Source: Microbispora amethystogenes (lineage in GTDB: Bacteria; Actinomycetota; Actinomycetes; Streptosporangiales; Streptosporangiaceae). From it: DNA of 64,000 nucleotides. Each line of letters opens with the position of its first letter. Position 1 is the stretch's first letter. This document shows, piece by piece, positions 43,498-52,348 of the stretch. The stretch spans positions 23,717 to 87,716 of the forward strand of contig NZ_BOOB01000057.1 in assembly GCF_016863015.1 (NCBI RefSeq), given 5' to 3'. A program made the translations under genes and the position numbers. The notes beneath the pieces were generated by a model. That model ran no database searches and was not told the DNA's origin. It saw nothing but the letters and a program-made list of their open reading frames with translations.

Positions 43498-46400
43498 TCA
43501 GGAGACGGCGGCATGCTGGTGTGCCTTGATCCAGGTGGTGGAGAGCTGGACCGCACCGATGGCACCTGGGGCCGGATGCCCGTCGAGGTGCGGCCGGCCG
43601 CTTTGGTTGGCGGGAAGCAGCAGCCACCGCGCCGCGGGCCGCGCCGAGGTCTGGTCGGCGAGCGCTTCCAGCACGGCCAGCCGGTCGTATCGTGCCAACG
43701 GCGCGGCCTCCACGATCAGCAACGGTTTCGTGTCGGCACGGAGTCGTGTTTCCAGGTCCTCGGCTGCGAGCGCGACGAGCTGGCGCAGGTTGGCCGCGTC
43801 CTGCGGTGAGGCATCCGGACGGTCTGAACGCAACACCAGCGACCAGTCGACGTCATGCTTGCGCGCGGTGGCGCGCATGGCGGCGAGCAACTCGGCTGTG
43901 ATGTCCACCGTCTCGATGCCGAACCGGCGCTGGAGCGCTTCGATCGCCTGTGTGTACCAGAGATGCCCCACATTGAGCGTCACGAAGCCGCGATCCGTCA
44001 GCGAGACCGTCATCCTGCGCTCGAAGTCGGCCGCCTCGCGGTCCCGCGTGGCGACGGAGCCCCGGGTGCCCGACCGGTAACTCGTCGGCGGGATGAGGGT
44101 GTTCTCGGCACCCCGCGGCTGGTAAACGGCCCCGGTCCGGACCAGCGGAACTTTCGCCAGCTTGATTAGGGCGTCCAGCTCGCCGAGGCTCGTCGGAAGC
44201 GGTGCTATCTCCGGGTAGCGGGCGAGGACGCGGGCCTTGAGCTGGTTGACGTCCAGGCCGTGCCGCAGCGCGCCGAACGACGAGGCCAGCAGTTCCAGGG
44301 CCCGGCGCGGCTCCATACGCCGTGGGTAGATCTCGCCCAGACCATTGGCGGCAGCCCGTTCAGACACCGATGCGGCCAGCGTGGCCAGCCGCTCCGCGGG
44401 TAGCTCCGCCATGCCAGGCGCAAGCCGTACGGCGCGAAGGGCCGCCTCGACCTGCGCGGGTGACAGAAGCGGGTCCGCATCGGCGAGCCGGTCGGCGGCA
44501 CGGCCAAGCCGGGTCGCGTAGTCGAGCAGGTCGGTGCCGGGGACGGCCTCCGGATCGGTGGGCTTCTCCAGCGCGATGATCGCGCCGCCCGGGGCACGGC
44601 GATGCAGGAGCCGGGCGGCGCCGCCCCGCTCGGATTCGACCTCGACGGCGGCCCTGACCAGGCCGAGCGTGCGGCGGCGCCGGTCTTCACCGGTCGCGAC
44701 CGAACCATGGGAGATGAGCAGCGCGTCGGCAAGGGCCGCGGCGGAAGCCACTCCTCCCATCTCCTCTGCGAGTGCCACCAGCTCGTTCCGCACCTGGGCG
44801 AGCTTTCGTGACCAGCCCTTGCGCGCCTCGGGCACGACCTGGCCGACACGCCCTCCGGTGACTCCGGCGGCCTTCCCCAAGTGACTATTTGAAGGCCAGG
44901 CGGTGTCCACTGGGTCGAGACCGAGATAGAGCCGGAGGATCCTGAGCTCCGTGAAGTCCGCCGGCTGAGCCCCCTTCTTGGGCGCCTTGGGCAGCAGTGA
45001 CTCGAGCAGCGCCTCGATCCCGCGGCGAGAGTCGCCCTCCGCGGCAACAGGGTGAACGACACCCTGCTGGAGCCGGGCACGCCACTGCTTGGCCCGCCGC
45101 CGGATCTCTTTCTTGGTGAGGTCGGCGATGCCGGAGAGCCGGGAGAGCTCGAATGCGTTGCGGGCGAGCAGGTCCGCGACGGTCCGCACCTCGATGCGGT
45201 GCAGTGCGTCGACAGCCCGCGGAGTGAGCCCCGCGGAGGAGACTGCTGTCTCCAAGGTGGCCTCCGCGGCCAGCTTGTCGAGCTCATCGCCGGTGACCGG
45301 GTTGACGCTGCCCCCACCGGTGACCGGGACAGGCGCCGGAACAGCTGCCGAGATCCGCTGCCAGGCCGTCCGCATGCTCTCCAGAGAGTCATGCCGCGTC
45401 TTGACGTCACGGGCAAGAGCCGTACGGAAGAACGAGAGCAGGCCGTCCCGGGCCGGGCCCGGCTCGAAAACGGCCTCGTCGATCGTGACGTCGGCGTCCA
45501 CCGCCGCGGGGTGGCTGCTTCCTGCGCCGTAGACAGGGGTCTGCCCGGTGGCCATTTCGTACATCGTGACCGCGGCGGCGTACCGCTCTGCCGCCTGGTC
45601 GTACTGAGCGCGGTGTACGTGATGGAAGAAGGGGTCAAGGTAGGGCGGAGTGCCGACCGAGGTCTGCTCCACCGGCGCCTTGGAGAGAGAGAAGTCGAAC
45701 AGGGTGAGGTGGACCTCGTCATTTCTGCCGAGGGCGCGAAACGCCAAGTTGTCTGGCTTGATGTCGCGGTGGGTGACTCCGGCCAGTTCCAGGGAATGCA
45801 GGATCTCCAACAGGTCGGTGCCCCAGCGGAGCAAGAAGTCCAGCGAGAGCCGGCCCTCGCGCCGGATCATCGTGGCCAGACTTTCTCTGCCGGCGTCTTC
45901 CAAAAGCAGCGCCGTACGCCCGCCAACCTGCAGTGGACCGGCAAGGCTGCGGGCAATCCGAGGCTCGCGGGCACGGGGCAGCACCGCGGCCTCATCGAGC
46001 AATCGCTGCCTGGCGCCTTCCTCGTCCAGCGCGACCTTCAGGACCGCCTCGCCGTGTTTGGAATCCTTGACGAGCAGGGCGACGGCGGTGGACCCCTGAC
46101 CGAGCCGCTGGAGGACCTCGAACCGGCCCGGTTCCTCCTTGGTGCCGAGGACGGCACCCTGCCCGGCAGTGAGCGGGTCGACCCGCGGCTGCCCGCCGAT
46201 CTCGGCGATCAGCTCTTCCAGCGCCTGCGCGAACCGATCCACCGATTCTGTGCGCAGATCCACGTCACCCGTGGTGGCCTCGCGAACGAGGTCGATCATC
46301 GTCTGGGAAGCGCCGGGCAACTCCATGGTGAGGTCGAGCCCGTTGTCCCGGGCGATCCGCAGGAGCAGGTCCTCATTGGACTCCGCGGGAGCCTTGCCGG

Positions 46401-47643
46401 TCAGGATGAGGAAGGTCAGTGCGCCCAGGCCGAACACGTCGGCCAGAACGGCGTCGGCGTCCGCGTTGTGAAGTGTCTCCGGGGCGAGATAGCCGTGCGC
46501 AGCCCGGTCGGTCAGCGCCTCCAGCGTGCGAGTCCCCGCCACCTGGCCGGTCTGCCCCGGCGCCATCCGGCCGGCGGTGTGCCAGTCACGGACGCGCGCG
46601 CCGTACTTGCCGTCGCCGAGGGTGCGAACGTAGACCGACAGCGGGCTGAGCCTGCGGTGGACCAGGCGGCGCGCGTGCGCGTACCGGAGGGTTCCGGTGA
46701 GCGTGCGGACTAGTTCCACCCTCTGGTCGACGGTGAGGGCGTCCGACTTCTGGCGGAGGAAGTGATCGAGGCGAACCTCGGTCGGGTCGTGCGTGAAGAC
46801 GACCGCGGGACCGCGGTCGTGTTCGTAGAGCTCGATCGCACGGGCGATGCCTGGGTAGGCGGCGTTCTCGAGGACGGAGTATTCCCGCTTGGCGGCCCGC
46901 AGGATCGCCCCGCGCTCCTCCTCTGAGGCCGCCTTGTCGACTAGATAGAAGCGAACCCGGCGGGCCTCACCGAGAGAGGGATGCTGGGCCAGATGATCCT
47001 GCCAACCGGGACCCTCCGCGATCGGATCCTCCGAGACCAGCAGGTTGCCCACCCTGCGATGCTTGACGCTCTTGCGAACGCCCGCCCTGGTGATCAGTCT
47101 GGCCAACTCGGCGGAGCGCCGGCCGTCGATCAGGTCACGGGTGCTGCGGGGCGCCGCCTCGATCGCGTCATTGACGATCTCGTCAAGACCGTCGGGTCCC
47201 TGCCCGTCGATCCGGTAGACGCCGGCCCGGCCGCGGCTGTCGAGCCGCACCTCGGTGTCGGGGTTATGAAGGACAACCCCTGCGTGCACGAACGGCAGGT
47301 TTCGGCCGCCCGCGTCGACCAGAAGCTGCTTGAAGTGCTGAGCCTTGGAATTGGCCAGGCGGCTGGGGTTGTCCTCGGGACGGCCGTTGTGGAACCAGGT
47401 CTGCTGATCACCGGTGATCCGGCCGGACCAGTGCTTGAGCTCCAAAAGGTAGATGCCACCACGGCCAATGACCAGAAGGTCTACCTCGTACTGGCGGTTG
47501 GTCTTGGTGGTGAAGGTGAAGTTGCTCCACGCCCGATAGGGGTCGCTCTCGCTGAGCAGCGCGCGGATAGCCGCCAGACCGCTTCGCTCATGGGCGTATT
47601 CCGAGGGTGTGACCTCGACCCAGCGGTTGCTTCCGGGCTCCAC
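43498..47643 (-). CDS. pglW: BREX-2 Ser/Thr kinase PglW (NERD + pseudokinase + kinase)
   Basis: 1381 residues from GTG 47643 with GGAGGGG ten bases upstream. NERD nuclease-related domain at about 25-150 (YEVDLLVIGRGGIYLLELKHW). First kinase-like domain at about 240-485 has a degenerate loop (LVHRRLSPLSVYV), so probably a pseudokinase. Second kinase domain at about 510-770: GQGSTAVALLV, VLKVAL, THRDIKPDNLAF (about 622-633) and LFDFSLSKA with DFS for DFG. Then a helix-hairpin-helix stretch (RVDALHRIEVRTVADLLARN) and a long C-terminus with DALHQF-like helices. PglW phosphorylates partners in the Pgl phage-growth-limitation system. Separated from the helicase gene by 60 bases. Confidence 0.93.
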   Translation of the reverse strand: MEPGSNRWVEVTPSEYAHERSGLAAIRALLSESDPYRAWSNFTFTTKTNRQYEVDLLVIGRGGIYLLELKHWSGRITGDQQTWFHNGRPEDNPSRLANSKAQHFKQLLVDAGGRNLPFVHAGVVLHNPDTEVRLDSRGRAGVYRIDGQGPDGLDEIVNDAIEAAPRSTRDLIDGRRSAELARLITRAGVRKSVKHRRVGNLLVSEDPIAEGPGWQDHLAQHPSLGEARRVRFYLVDKAASEEERGAILRAAKREYSVLENAAYPGIARAIELYEHDRGPAVVFTHDPTEVRLDHFLRQKSDALTVDQRVELVRTLTGTLRYAHARRLVHRRLSPLSVYVRTLGDGKYGARVRDWHTAGRMAPGQTGQVAGTRTLEALTDRAAHGYLAPETLHNADADAVLADVFGLGALTFLILTGKAPAESNEDLLLRIARDNGLDLTMELPGASQTMIDLVREATTGDVDLRTESVDRFAQALEELIAEIGGQPRVDPLTAGQGAVLGTKEEPGRFEVLQRLGQGSTAVALLVKDSKHGEAVLKVALDEEGARQRLLDEAAVLPRAREPRIARSLAGPLQVGGRTALLLEDAGRESLATMIRREGRLSLDFLLRWGTDLLEILHSLELAGVTHRDIKPDNLAFRALGRNDEVHLTLFDFSLSKAPVEQTSVGTPPYLDPFFHHVHRAQYDQAAERYAAAVTMYEMATGQTPVYGAGSSHPAAVDADVTIDEAVFEPGPARDGLLSFFRTALARDVKTRHDSLESMRTAWQRISAAVPAPVPVTGGGSVNPVTGDELDKLAAEATLETAVSSAGLTPRAVDALHRIEVRTVADLLARNAFELSRLSGIADLTKKEIRRRAKQWRARLQQGVVHPVAAEGDSRRGIEALLESLLPKAPKKGAQPADFTELRILRLYLGLDPVDTAWPSNSHLGKAAGVTGGRVGQVVPEARKGWSRKLAQVRNELVALAEEMGGVASAAALADALLISHGSVATGEDRRRRTLGLVRAAVEVESERGGAARLLHRRAPGGAIIALEKPTDPEAVPGTDLLDYATRLGRAADRLADADPLLSPAQVEAALRAVRLAPGMAELPAERLATLAASVSERAAANGLGEIYPRRMEPRRALELLASSFGALRHGLDVNQLKARVLARYPEIAPLPTSLGELDALIKLAKVPLVRTGAVYQPRGAENTLIPPTSYRSGTRGSVATRDREAADFERRMTVSLTDRGFVTLNVGHLWYTQAIEALQRRFGIETVDITAELLAAMRATARKHDVDWSLVLRSDRPDASPQDAANLRQLVALAAEDLETRLRADTKPLLIVEAAPLARYDRLAVLEALADQTSARPAARWLLLPANQSGRPHLDGHPAPGAIGAVQLSTTWIKAHQHAAVS

Positions 47644-47703
47644 CCGAACCCCCTCCGATCCTCAGTAGCTTGTCGAGTTTAGATGTCGCGACTTGTGGAT
47701 CGC

Positions 47704-50700
47704 CTACTTCTCGGCCTTGAGAGGGCCGTCCCCGGTCAGGAGCTGGAGGACTTTGACCGCCTCGCCACGGCTCAGCAGGTCGTGACTCCGCTCGTTGCGG
47801 CGGTTGCGCAGGCACCCATAACAGGAGGTCTCTTCACCGCAGTCGCAGTCGGAGACCCGCCTCAGCGCGGTCTCGACGACACGGTCCAACGACTCGGCGA
47901 TCCGCATCACCGATCCGGCTCCGCCAGGGACGGAATCGTAGATCACCAGGCTGGTCTCACCATCGCCGCCCGGGTGCACAGCCCCGTCGATGTCGCTCCT
48001 GCTGATTTCGAGGCCGTTAGCGGCTCCTTCGAGAAGGGCGTAGAGGGTGGAGATCCACTGCGGCTTGGAGAGTCCCAGGGACTCCAGACGTAGCTGCATG
48101 ATGTCGGTCTCATAGGTGTGGGCGAGTGAGCGCCAGCGCAGCTTGCCCTTGCACTCCGACTGCCGCATGGGGTGACTGTGCGTGGCTGCCTGCTTGCCAC
48201 GGCCGAAGTTGGGCGTTGCCCACCCGCACCAGTCGCAAATCAGATAACCGCCCCCGGACGGACCCTCGGCCAGCGCGACCATCTTGCCGCGCGAGCCGGA
48301 GCGACACTGCACGGTGAGGCCGTTCGTCGCCCGCCAGATCTGCTCGACGGGTTCGGCCGCGAGTGACACCACGTGGGTGGCGCCGTTCCACGAGGCTTTC
48401 GGCGGGCTCATGCCGGGCTTCGCCGTCTTGTACTCGGCGACGAAGCCGAACTCCGGTATGTAGTACTCGCGCGGCGGGGAGTCGGCGGTCGTGCCGCAGG
48501 CAGGGCAGACCGGATCGAGCTTCTCGTTGCCCTGCCGGAAGTGCTGGCAGTGCTTGCACACGTAATAGTAGTTGCTGATCAAGTCCCGGCCGGGAAGGCG
48601 GTAGAGACCCGCCGAACGCCAGAGCACACCACCGGCGACGACCTCCGAGCCGGGCGCGTATTCGTAGATCGCGCTGGACAGGTCACGGTCCAGTTCCAGA
48701 CGTGCTCCGACCGAGCTGTCGCAGTGGGCGGTGCGCAGCTCAACGGTGTCAACCGGGAAGCCGTACTTGGGCAGCACGTTGCGGTTGGCCAGGAAGCCGA
48801 TCAGGTTACGCCGAGTGAGGGTGTTGATGGTCCGCTGGTAGCGAGCGGCCTGGTCGAACTTCTTGTTGTCCGCGCACTCCTTGATTCGTTGCTCGAACGT
48901 CTCGATGTCCTGAGTGAGCTCCTGCCGTACCTTCTCCAGGAGATCGCACAGCGCAATCACCCAGGAATGCGATTCCACGCCGATCTCGGCCTGCACCGGT
49001 GAGGGCAGGATCCGGCGGAGGGATGCGGTGATCTCCTCGGGCACGGGGGTGAGGAAGTTCTCCACCATGGTGGAGGGCGCGTCCTTGCCATCGGCGCCGA
49101 GGAAGAATTCGCCGGCCGTGCGCCAGACCTCCCCGCTGGTCGCCTTGGCGTGGCGGAAGAACGCCGCGATCGCGACCGAGTGCGCGTGCCTGCGATCGAT
49201 CCGCTCGTTCCCTAGCGGCACGTACGGCGCGCGCACCTGCCCCGCGATCATGGTCTCGGGCTCCTGGTAGCGGGACAGGTCGTGGGACCTCCGCTGGGCA
49301 TAGGTCAGCACCAGAGCCGCGGAGTCGGCTCGCCGTCCGGCCCGTCCGGCACGCTGGATGTAGTTGGCCGTTGTCGGCGGCATGTTGCGTAGCATGACCG
49401 TCTGCAACTCGCCCACGTCGACGCCGAGCTCGAACGTCGTCGAGCAGGAAAGCACATTGACTTCGCCGCGCAGGAACTTCTGCTGGATGTCGGCGGCCTC
49501 GTTGCCGGTCCACTGCGCGGTGTGCTCCCGGGCAACCAGCGGGATCGGCGACATGGTCTGGTAGAGCGTCCGATAGTGATCGGAGTCGGCCGTTGTTTGG
49601 AGCAGCGTGCCCGTGCAGCCAAGTGTGGGACACACCCCACGCACGGTCACGGTCGTGATGCGCCTGCAGAGGTCGCAGCGGAAGATCTCCGAGGCGGGGG
49701 AGAGCATCAGGTGTGAATGGCTGACCTGGTGCACTACCCCGGCCCTGGGCACCTGGTCCTTTGGCAACCAGCCGTCCTTCATGTTGGTCAGCAGATCCCA
49801 AAGCTTCCCCAGCACCTCCCTCGGATCCATGGGCGATCCGACCGTCAGAAGGACCCGCCTGAGATAGTCGAGCCGCCGGTTTACTCCTCGCGTCGGCACC
49901 CAGCTGAGGACTTTAAGCTTCGGCTCGGCTCCCTCCTTACGGACATAGATGGGGCCGCGGCGGGGGTCGAACGCCTCGTCGCGAGGGTCGACGTCCTCCA
50001 GCATGGTGATTGCGCCCTGATTCCGCAGGGAGCGGGTCAACTCGGCCAGCAGGGTCCAGCACTCCTCTTCGGAGAGCCCCAGGCCAAGGAGCGCTGACGG
50101 CAGTTTCCACTGGGGATCTCGATCCAGCTCCACCCGCATCAGGCCGAGGCCCTCCAGCGACTGGCGCTCGTCCATCGCGACCAGCTCGCGCATCACCCAG
50201 AGGGAGACTTCACGCAGCTTCGTCTGGGAGCTGTCTCTGCGCTGGAACACACCTGCATCGGTCGCGGCCCTGGTCGCATGGTGGAGGAGGTCGGCTACAG
50301 GCACCCTGTTATCGATCTTGGTCGCCCGGGTGAGTCCGTCGAGGATCAGGCGGCGTTGCTGCAGGTTGGTGTAGCTGTTCTCCAGATAGGGGGCGAAGAA
50401 GGCGGCCTGCTGGCGGCTGTCGCTGAAGCTCAGGAGCTTGCGGCCTTCTCCCGGTTGGTCGGCGATGTCCTCGTCGGGCGCGGGAGGCAGCTCCTGGTAG
50501 AGCGCGGTGGCCAAGACGGCCGCGGCCGCGTCGTTTCCGCTCTCGAACTGCCGGATTTGCCCGGAGCCCCTGCCGCCGCAGGCCAAGCAGGCCGTGGGGG
50601 AACTGGCCTTGGTGTTCAGGCGTCTGACCGGCCGCAGCTGTGTCTCGCTGCAGCCGTTGCGTCCGCAGGTCATCGGGAGCATGGCATGCAACGCGCCGCA

Positions 50701-52320
50701 CCGGGGGCACAGGTGGACATCCTGCGCGTCGGTCTCTGGCCCCGACTCCAGCGTCACGTCGTCCTCATCGGCAACCTCAGGAGCGTTACCCACCAGGAGC
50801 CACGTTCTGGAGTCTTTATGCTTGATCCGGGGTGTGAAGACCGCGCCACCCGCCGACATCTCCACCGCGCCGATGAGGTGCACAGCGCCGCATCGCTTGC
50901 AGCCGGCGAGCTCGAACATGGCGCCGTCGCATAATGTGCAGACCTCGTGCCTGCCGAGGGAGACGTGCGGTCCGGCGCTTGTCAGGCAGGTGAACGCGCC
51001 CTCTGTGGCGCGGGCGAACAGGTGGTAGCGGGCAGACAGCACCGAGGTGCCCGACGTGTCCTGCACCCGGCTGCCAACCTGGACCAGAGCGGCGAGCGCG
51101 CTCTCAGGGTCGTCCTGGCCACCGAAGACCAGTTGGGCGAGTCTGTCAAACGACTGCGGTCCGCCTGAGAGGGCTCCGCGAAGCGTGGCCATGGCATGCT
51201 CGTGCGCGAGAGCCGTACCGGCGTCGGGGTAGTCGCCGTTCGCGCGCCAGAACAGCTCTTCACCAGGGGCGTCGCTCTGCGCCAGCTCCAGATAGTCCTG
51301 TGCTGTGAGCGGCCCCCAGAATGGCCCTTCTGGCATGGGCACCCGCGTCGCTGTGACGAGGTCTTTGCGATCCTCGTTGCCGTCCACCCACTCGAAATCG
51401 ACGCTGAACAGCTTCGACGCGAAGTCCATGACCGCGGGCGGCTGGTCGCCCACGGTCGCACTGGTGGCAATGCACTGGAGCCGCTGCTTGGGCGCCACCC
51501 GATCGTGCAGGCGGCGCAGCAGCATGCCGAGCTCTTCGGCTTTTGCGCCGTCGTAAACGTGTGCCTCGTCGAGCGCGATGAACCGCCAGTGCCCGCCGTG
51601 GTCTCCTTCGAAGAGCTCCATGTCCGCAGGGCGGAGCAACAGGTACTCCAGCATCGCGTAGTTCGTCAAAAGGATGTGCGGGGGACTGTCGCGCATCTCC
51701 TCCCGGCTCAGCAGCTCGTTCGGCAGGCGCCGCTGTCCGGGGTTGAGCTCCTCGAACTGGGCGGCGCCTTTGTGTGCCTGTTCAGGTGTGTCGCCGGTAT
51801 AGCGACCGAAAGTGATGTACGGCACAGCCGCGAGGAGTTGCCTGAGGCGCTTCAGCTGGTCGTTGGCCAGAGCGTTCATCGGATAGAGCAGCAGCGCGCG
51901 AACGCCCGGGCCGAGGGTGCCGTTTGCGTGCTCCGTCGCCAGAGAGTTGAAGATCGGGTATATAAAGCTCTCCGTTTTGCCCGAGCCGGTACCGGTCGCC
52001 ACGACTAAGTTCCGCCCTGACGTGGCCTTGCGCAGTGCCCGCTCCTGATGCAAGTAGAGCGGGCGGTCCAGCGAGAGATTGGACCCGCCGAGCTTGAGGA
52101 ACCCCTCGCAAAGCACCTTCTCCTCGATCAGTTCCCGGAGAGTGGCACCGGTCTGGTAGGGCGGCGTCGCCTCCAGCAGCGGACCCTTGGTCAGGATCGG
52201 GCTATTCGTGATCTCCGCCACCAACGCCTCAGCAATCTTCGGATCCCGCACGGGGAGGATCGAACGAAGGTAACGCCGGTAGGTGTCGGTGATGAGAGCA
52301 CTCGTCTTGAGCGGGTCCAC
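47704..52320 (-). CDS. Large DEAD/DEAH-box helicase with C-terminal DUF1998 module
   Basis: 1538 residues from GTG 52320 (GGAG nine bases before). Superfamily 2 helicase of the MrfA/DrmA type: Walker A VVATGTGSGKTESFIYP (110-116), DEAH in FIALDEAHVYDGAKAEEL, IATSATVGDQPP and QRAGRAGRRADSAALVLTY. Several zinc-like clusters occur: CTLCDGAMFELAGCKRCG, CPRCGALHAML, CLACGGRG, CDLCRRITTVTVRGVCP and CKHCQHF...CPACG. The end CDCGEETSCYGCLRNRRNE with SHDLLSRGEAVKVL is the DUF1998 cysteine signature. It follows the Hsp70-NYN gene by 28 bases and precedes pglW by 60. It could remodel DNA for either module. DISARM DrmB and Druantia partners are absent. Confidence 0.88.
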   Translation of the reverse strand: MDPLKTSALITDTYRRYLRSILPVRDPKIAEALVAEITNSPILTKGPLLEATPPYQTGATLRELIEEKVLCEGFLKLGGSNLSLDRPLYLHQERALRKATSGRNLVVATGTGSGKTESFIYPIFNSLATEHANGTLGPGVRALLLYPMNALANDQLKRLRQLLAAVPYITFGRYTGDTPEQAHKGAAQFEELNPGQRRLPNELLSREEMRDSPPHILLTNYAMLEYLLLRPADMELFEGDHGGHWRFIALDEAHVYDGAKAEELGMLLRRLHDRVAPKQRLQCIATSATVGDQPPAVMDFASKLFSVDFEWVDGNEDRKDLVTATRVPMPEGPFWGPLTAQDYLELAQSDAPGEELFWRANGDYPDAGTALAHEHAMATLRGALSGGPQSFDRLAQLVFGGQDDPESALAALVQVGSRVQDTSGTSVLSARYHLFARATEGAFTCLTSAGPHVSLGRHEVCTLCDGAMFELAGCKRCGAVHLIGAVEMSAGGAVFTPRIKHKDSRTWLLVGNAPEVADEDDVTLESGPETDAQDVHLCPRCGALHAMLPMTCGRNGCSETQLRPVRRLNTKASSPTACLACGGRGSGQIRQFESGNDAAAAVLATALYQELPPAPDEDIADQPGEGRKLLSFSDSRQQAAFFAPYLENSYTNLQQRRLILDGLTRATKIDNRVPVADLLHHATRAATDAGVFQRRDSSQTKLREVSLWVMRELVAMDERQSLEGLGLMRVELDRDPQWKLPSALLGLGLSEEECWTLLAELTRSLRNQGAITMLEDVDPRDEAFDPRRGPIYVRKEGAEPKLKVLSWVPTRGVNRRLDYLRRVLLTVGSPMDPREVLGKLWDLLTNMKDGWLPKDQVPRAGVVHQVSHSHLMLSPASEIFRCDLCRRITTVTVRGVCPTLGCTGTLLQTTADSDHYRTLYQTMSPIPLVAREHTAQWTGNEAADIQQKFLRGEVNVLSCSTTFELGVDVGELQTVMLRNMPPTTANYIQRAGRAGRRADSAALVLTYAQRRSHDLSRYQEPETMIAGQVRAPYVPLGNERIDRRHAHSVAIAAFFRHAKATSGEVWRTAGEFFLGADGKDAPSTMVENFLTPVPEEITASLRRILPSPVQAEIGVESHSWVIALCDLLEKVRQELTQDIETFEQRIKECADNKKFDQAARYQRTINTLTRRNLIGFLANRNVLPKYGFPVDTVELRTAHCDSSVGARLELDRDLSSAIYEYAPGSEVVAGGVLWRSAGLYRLPGRDLISNYYYVCKHCQHFRQGNEKLDPVCPACGTTADSPPREYYIPEFGFVAEYKTAKPGMSPPKASWNGATHVVSLAAEPVEQIWRATNGLTVQCRSGSRGKMVALAEGPSGGGYLICDWCGWATPNFGRGKQAATHSHPMRQSECKGKLRWRSLAHTYETDIMQLRLESLGLSKPQWISTLYALLEGAANGLEISRSDIDGAVHPGGDGETSLVIYDSVPGGAGSVMRIAESLDRVVETALRRVSDCDCGEETSCYGCLRNRRNERSHDLLSRGEAVKVLQLLTGDGPLKAEK

Positions 52321-52348
52321 ATTGACTCCGGGGAAGAAGGAGAGAAGG

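Noticed and set aside
47704..52320. DISARM or Druantia system
   Set aside because: The helicase resembles DrmA/DruE in ending with a DUF1998-type cluster, but no separate DrmB, DrmC, DrmMI/MII or Druantia partner genes are present.
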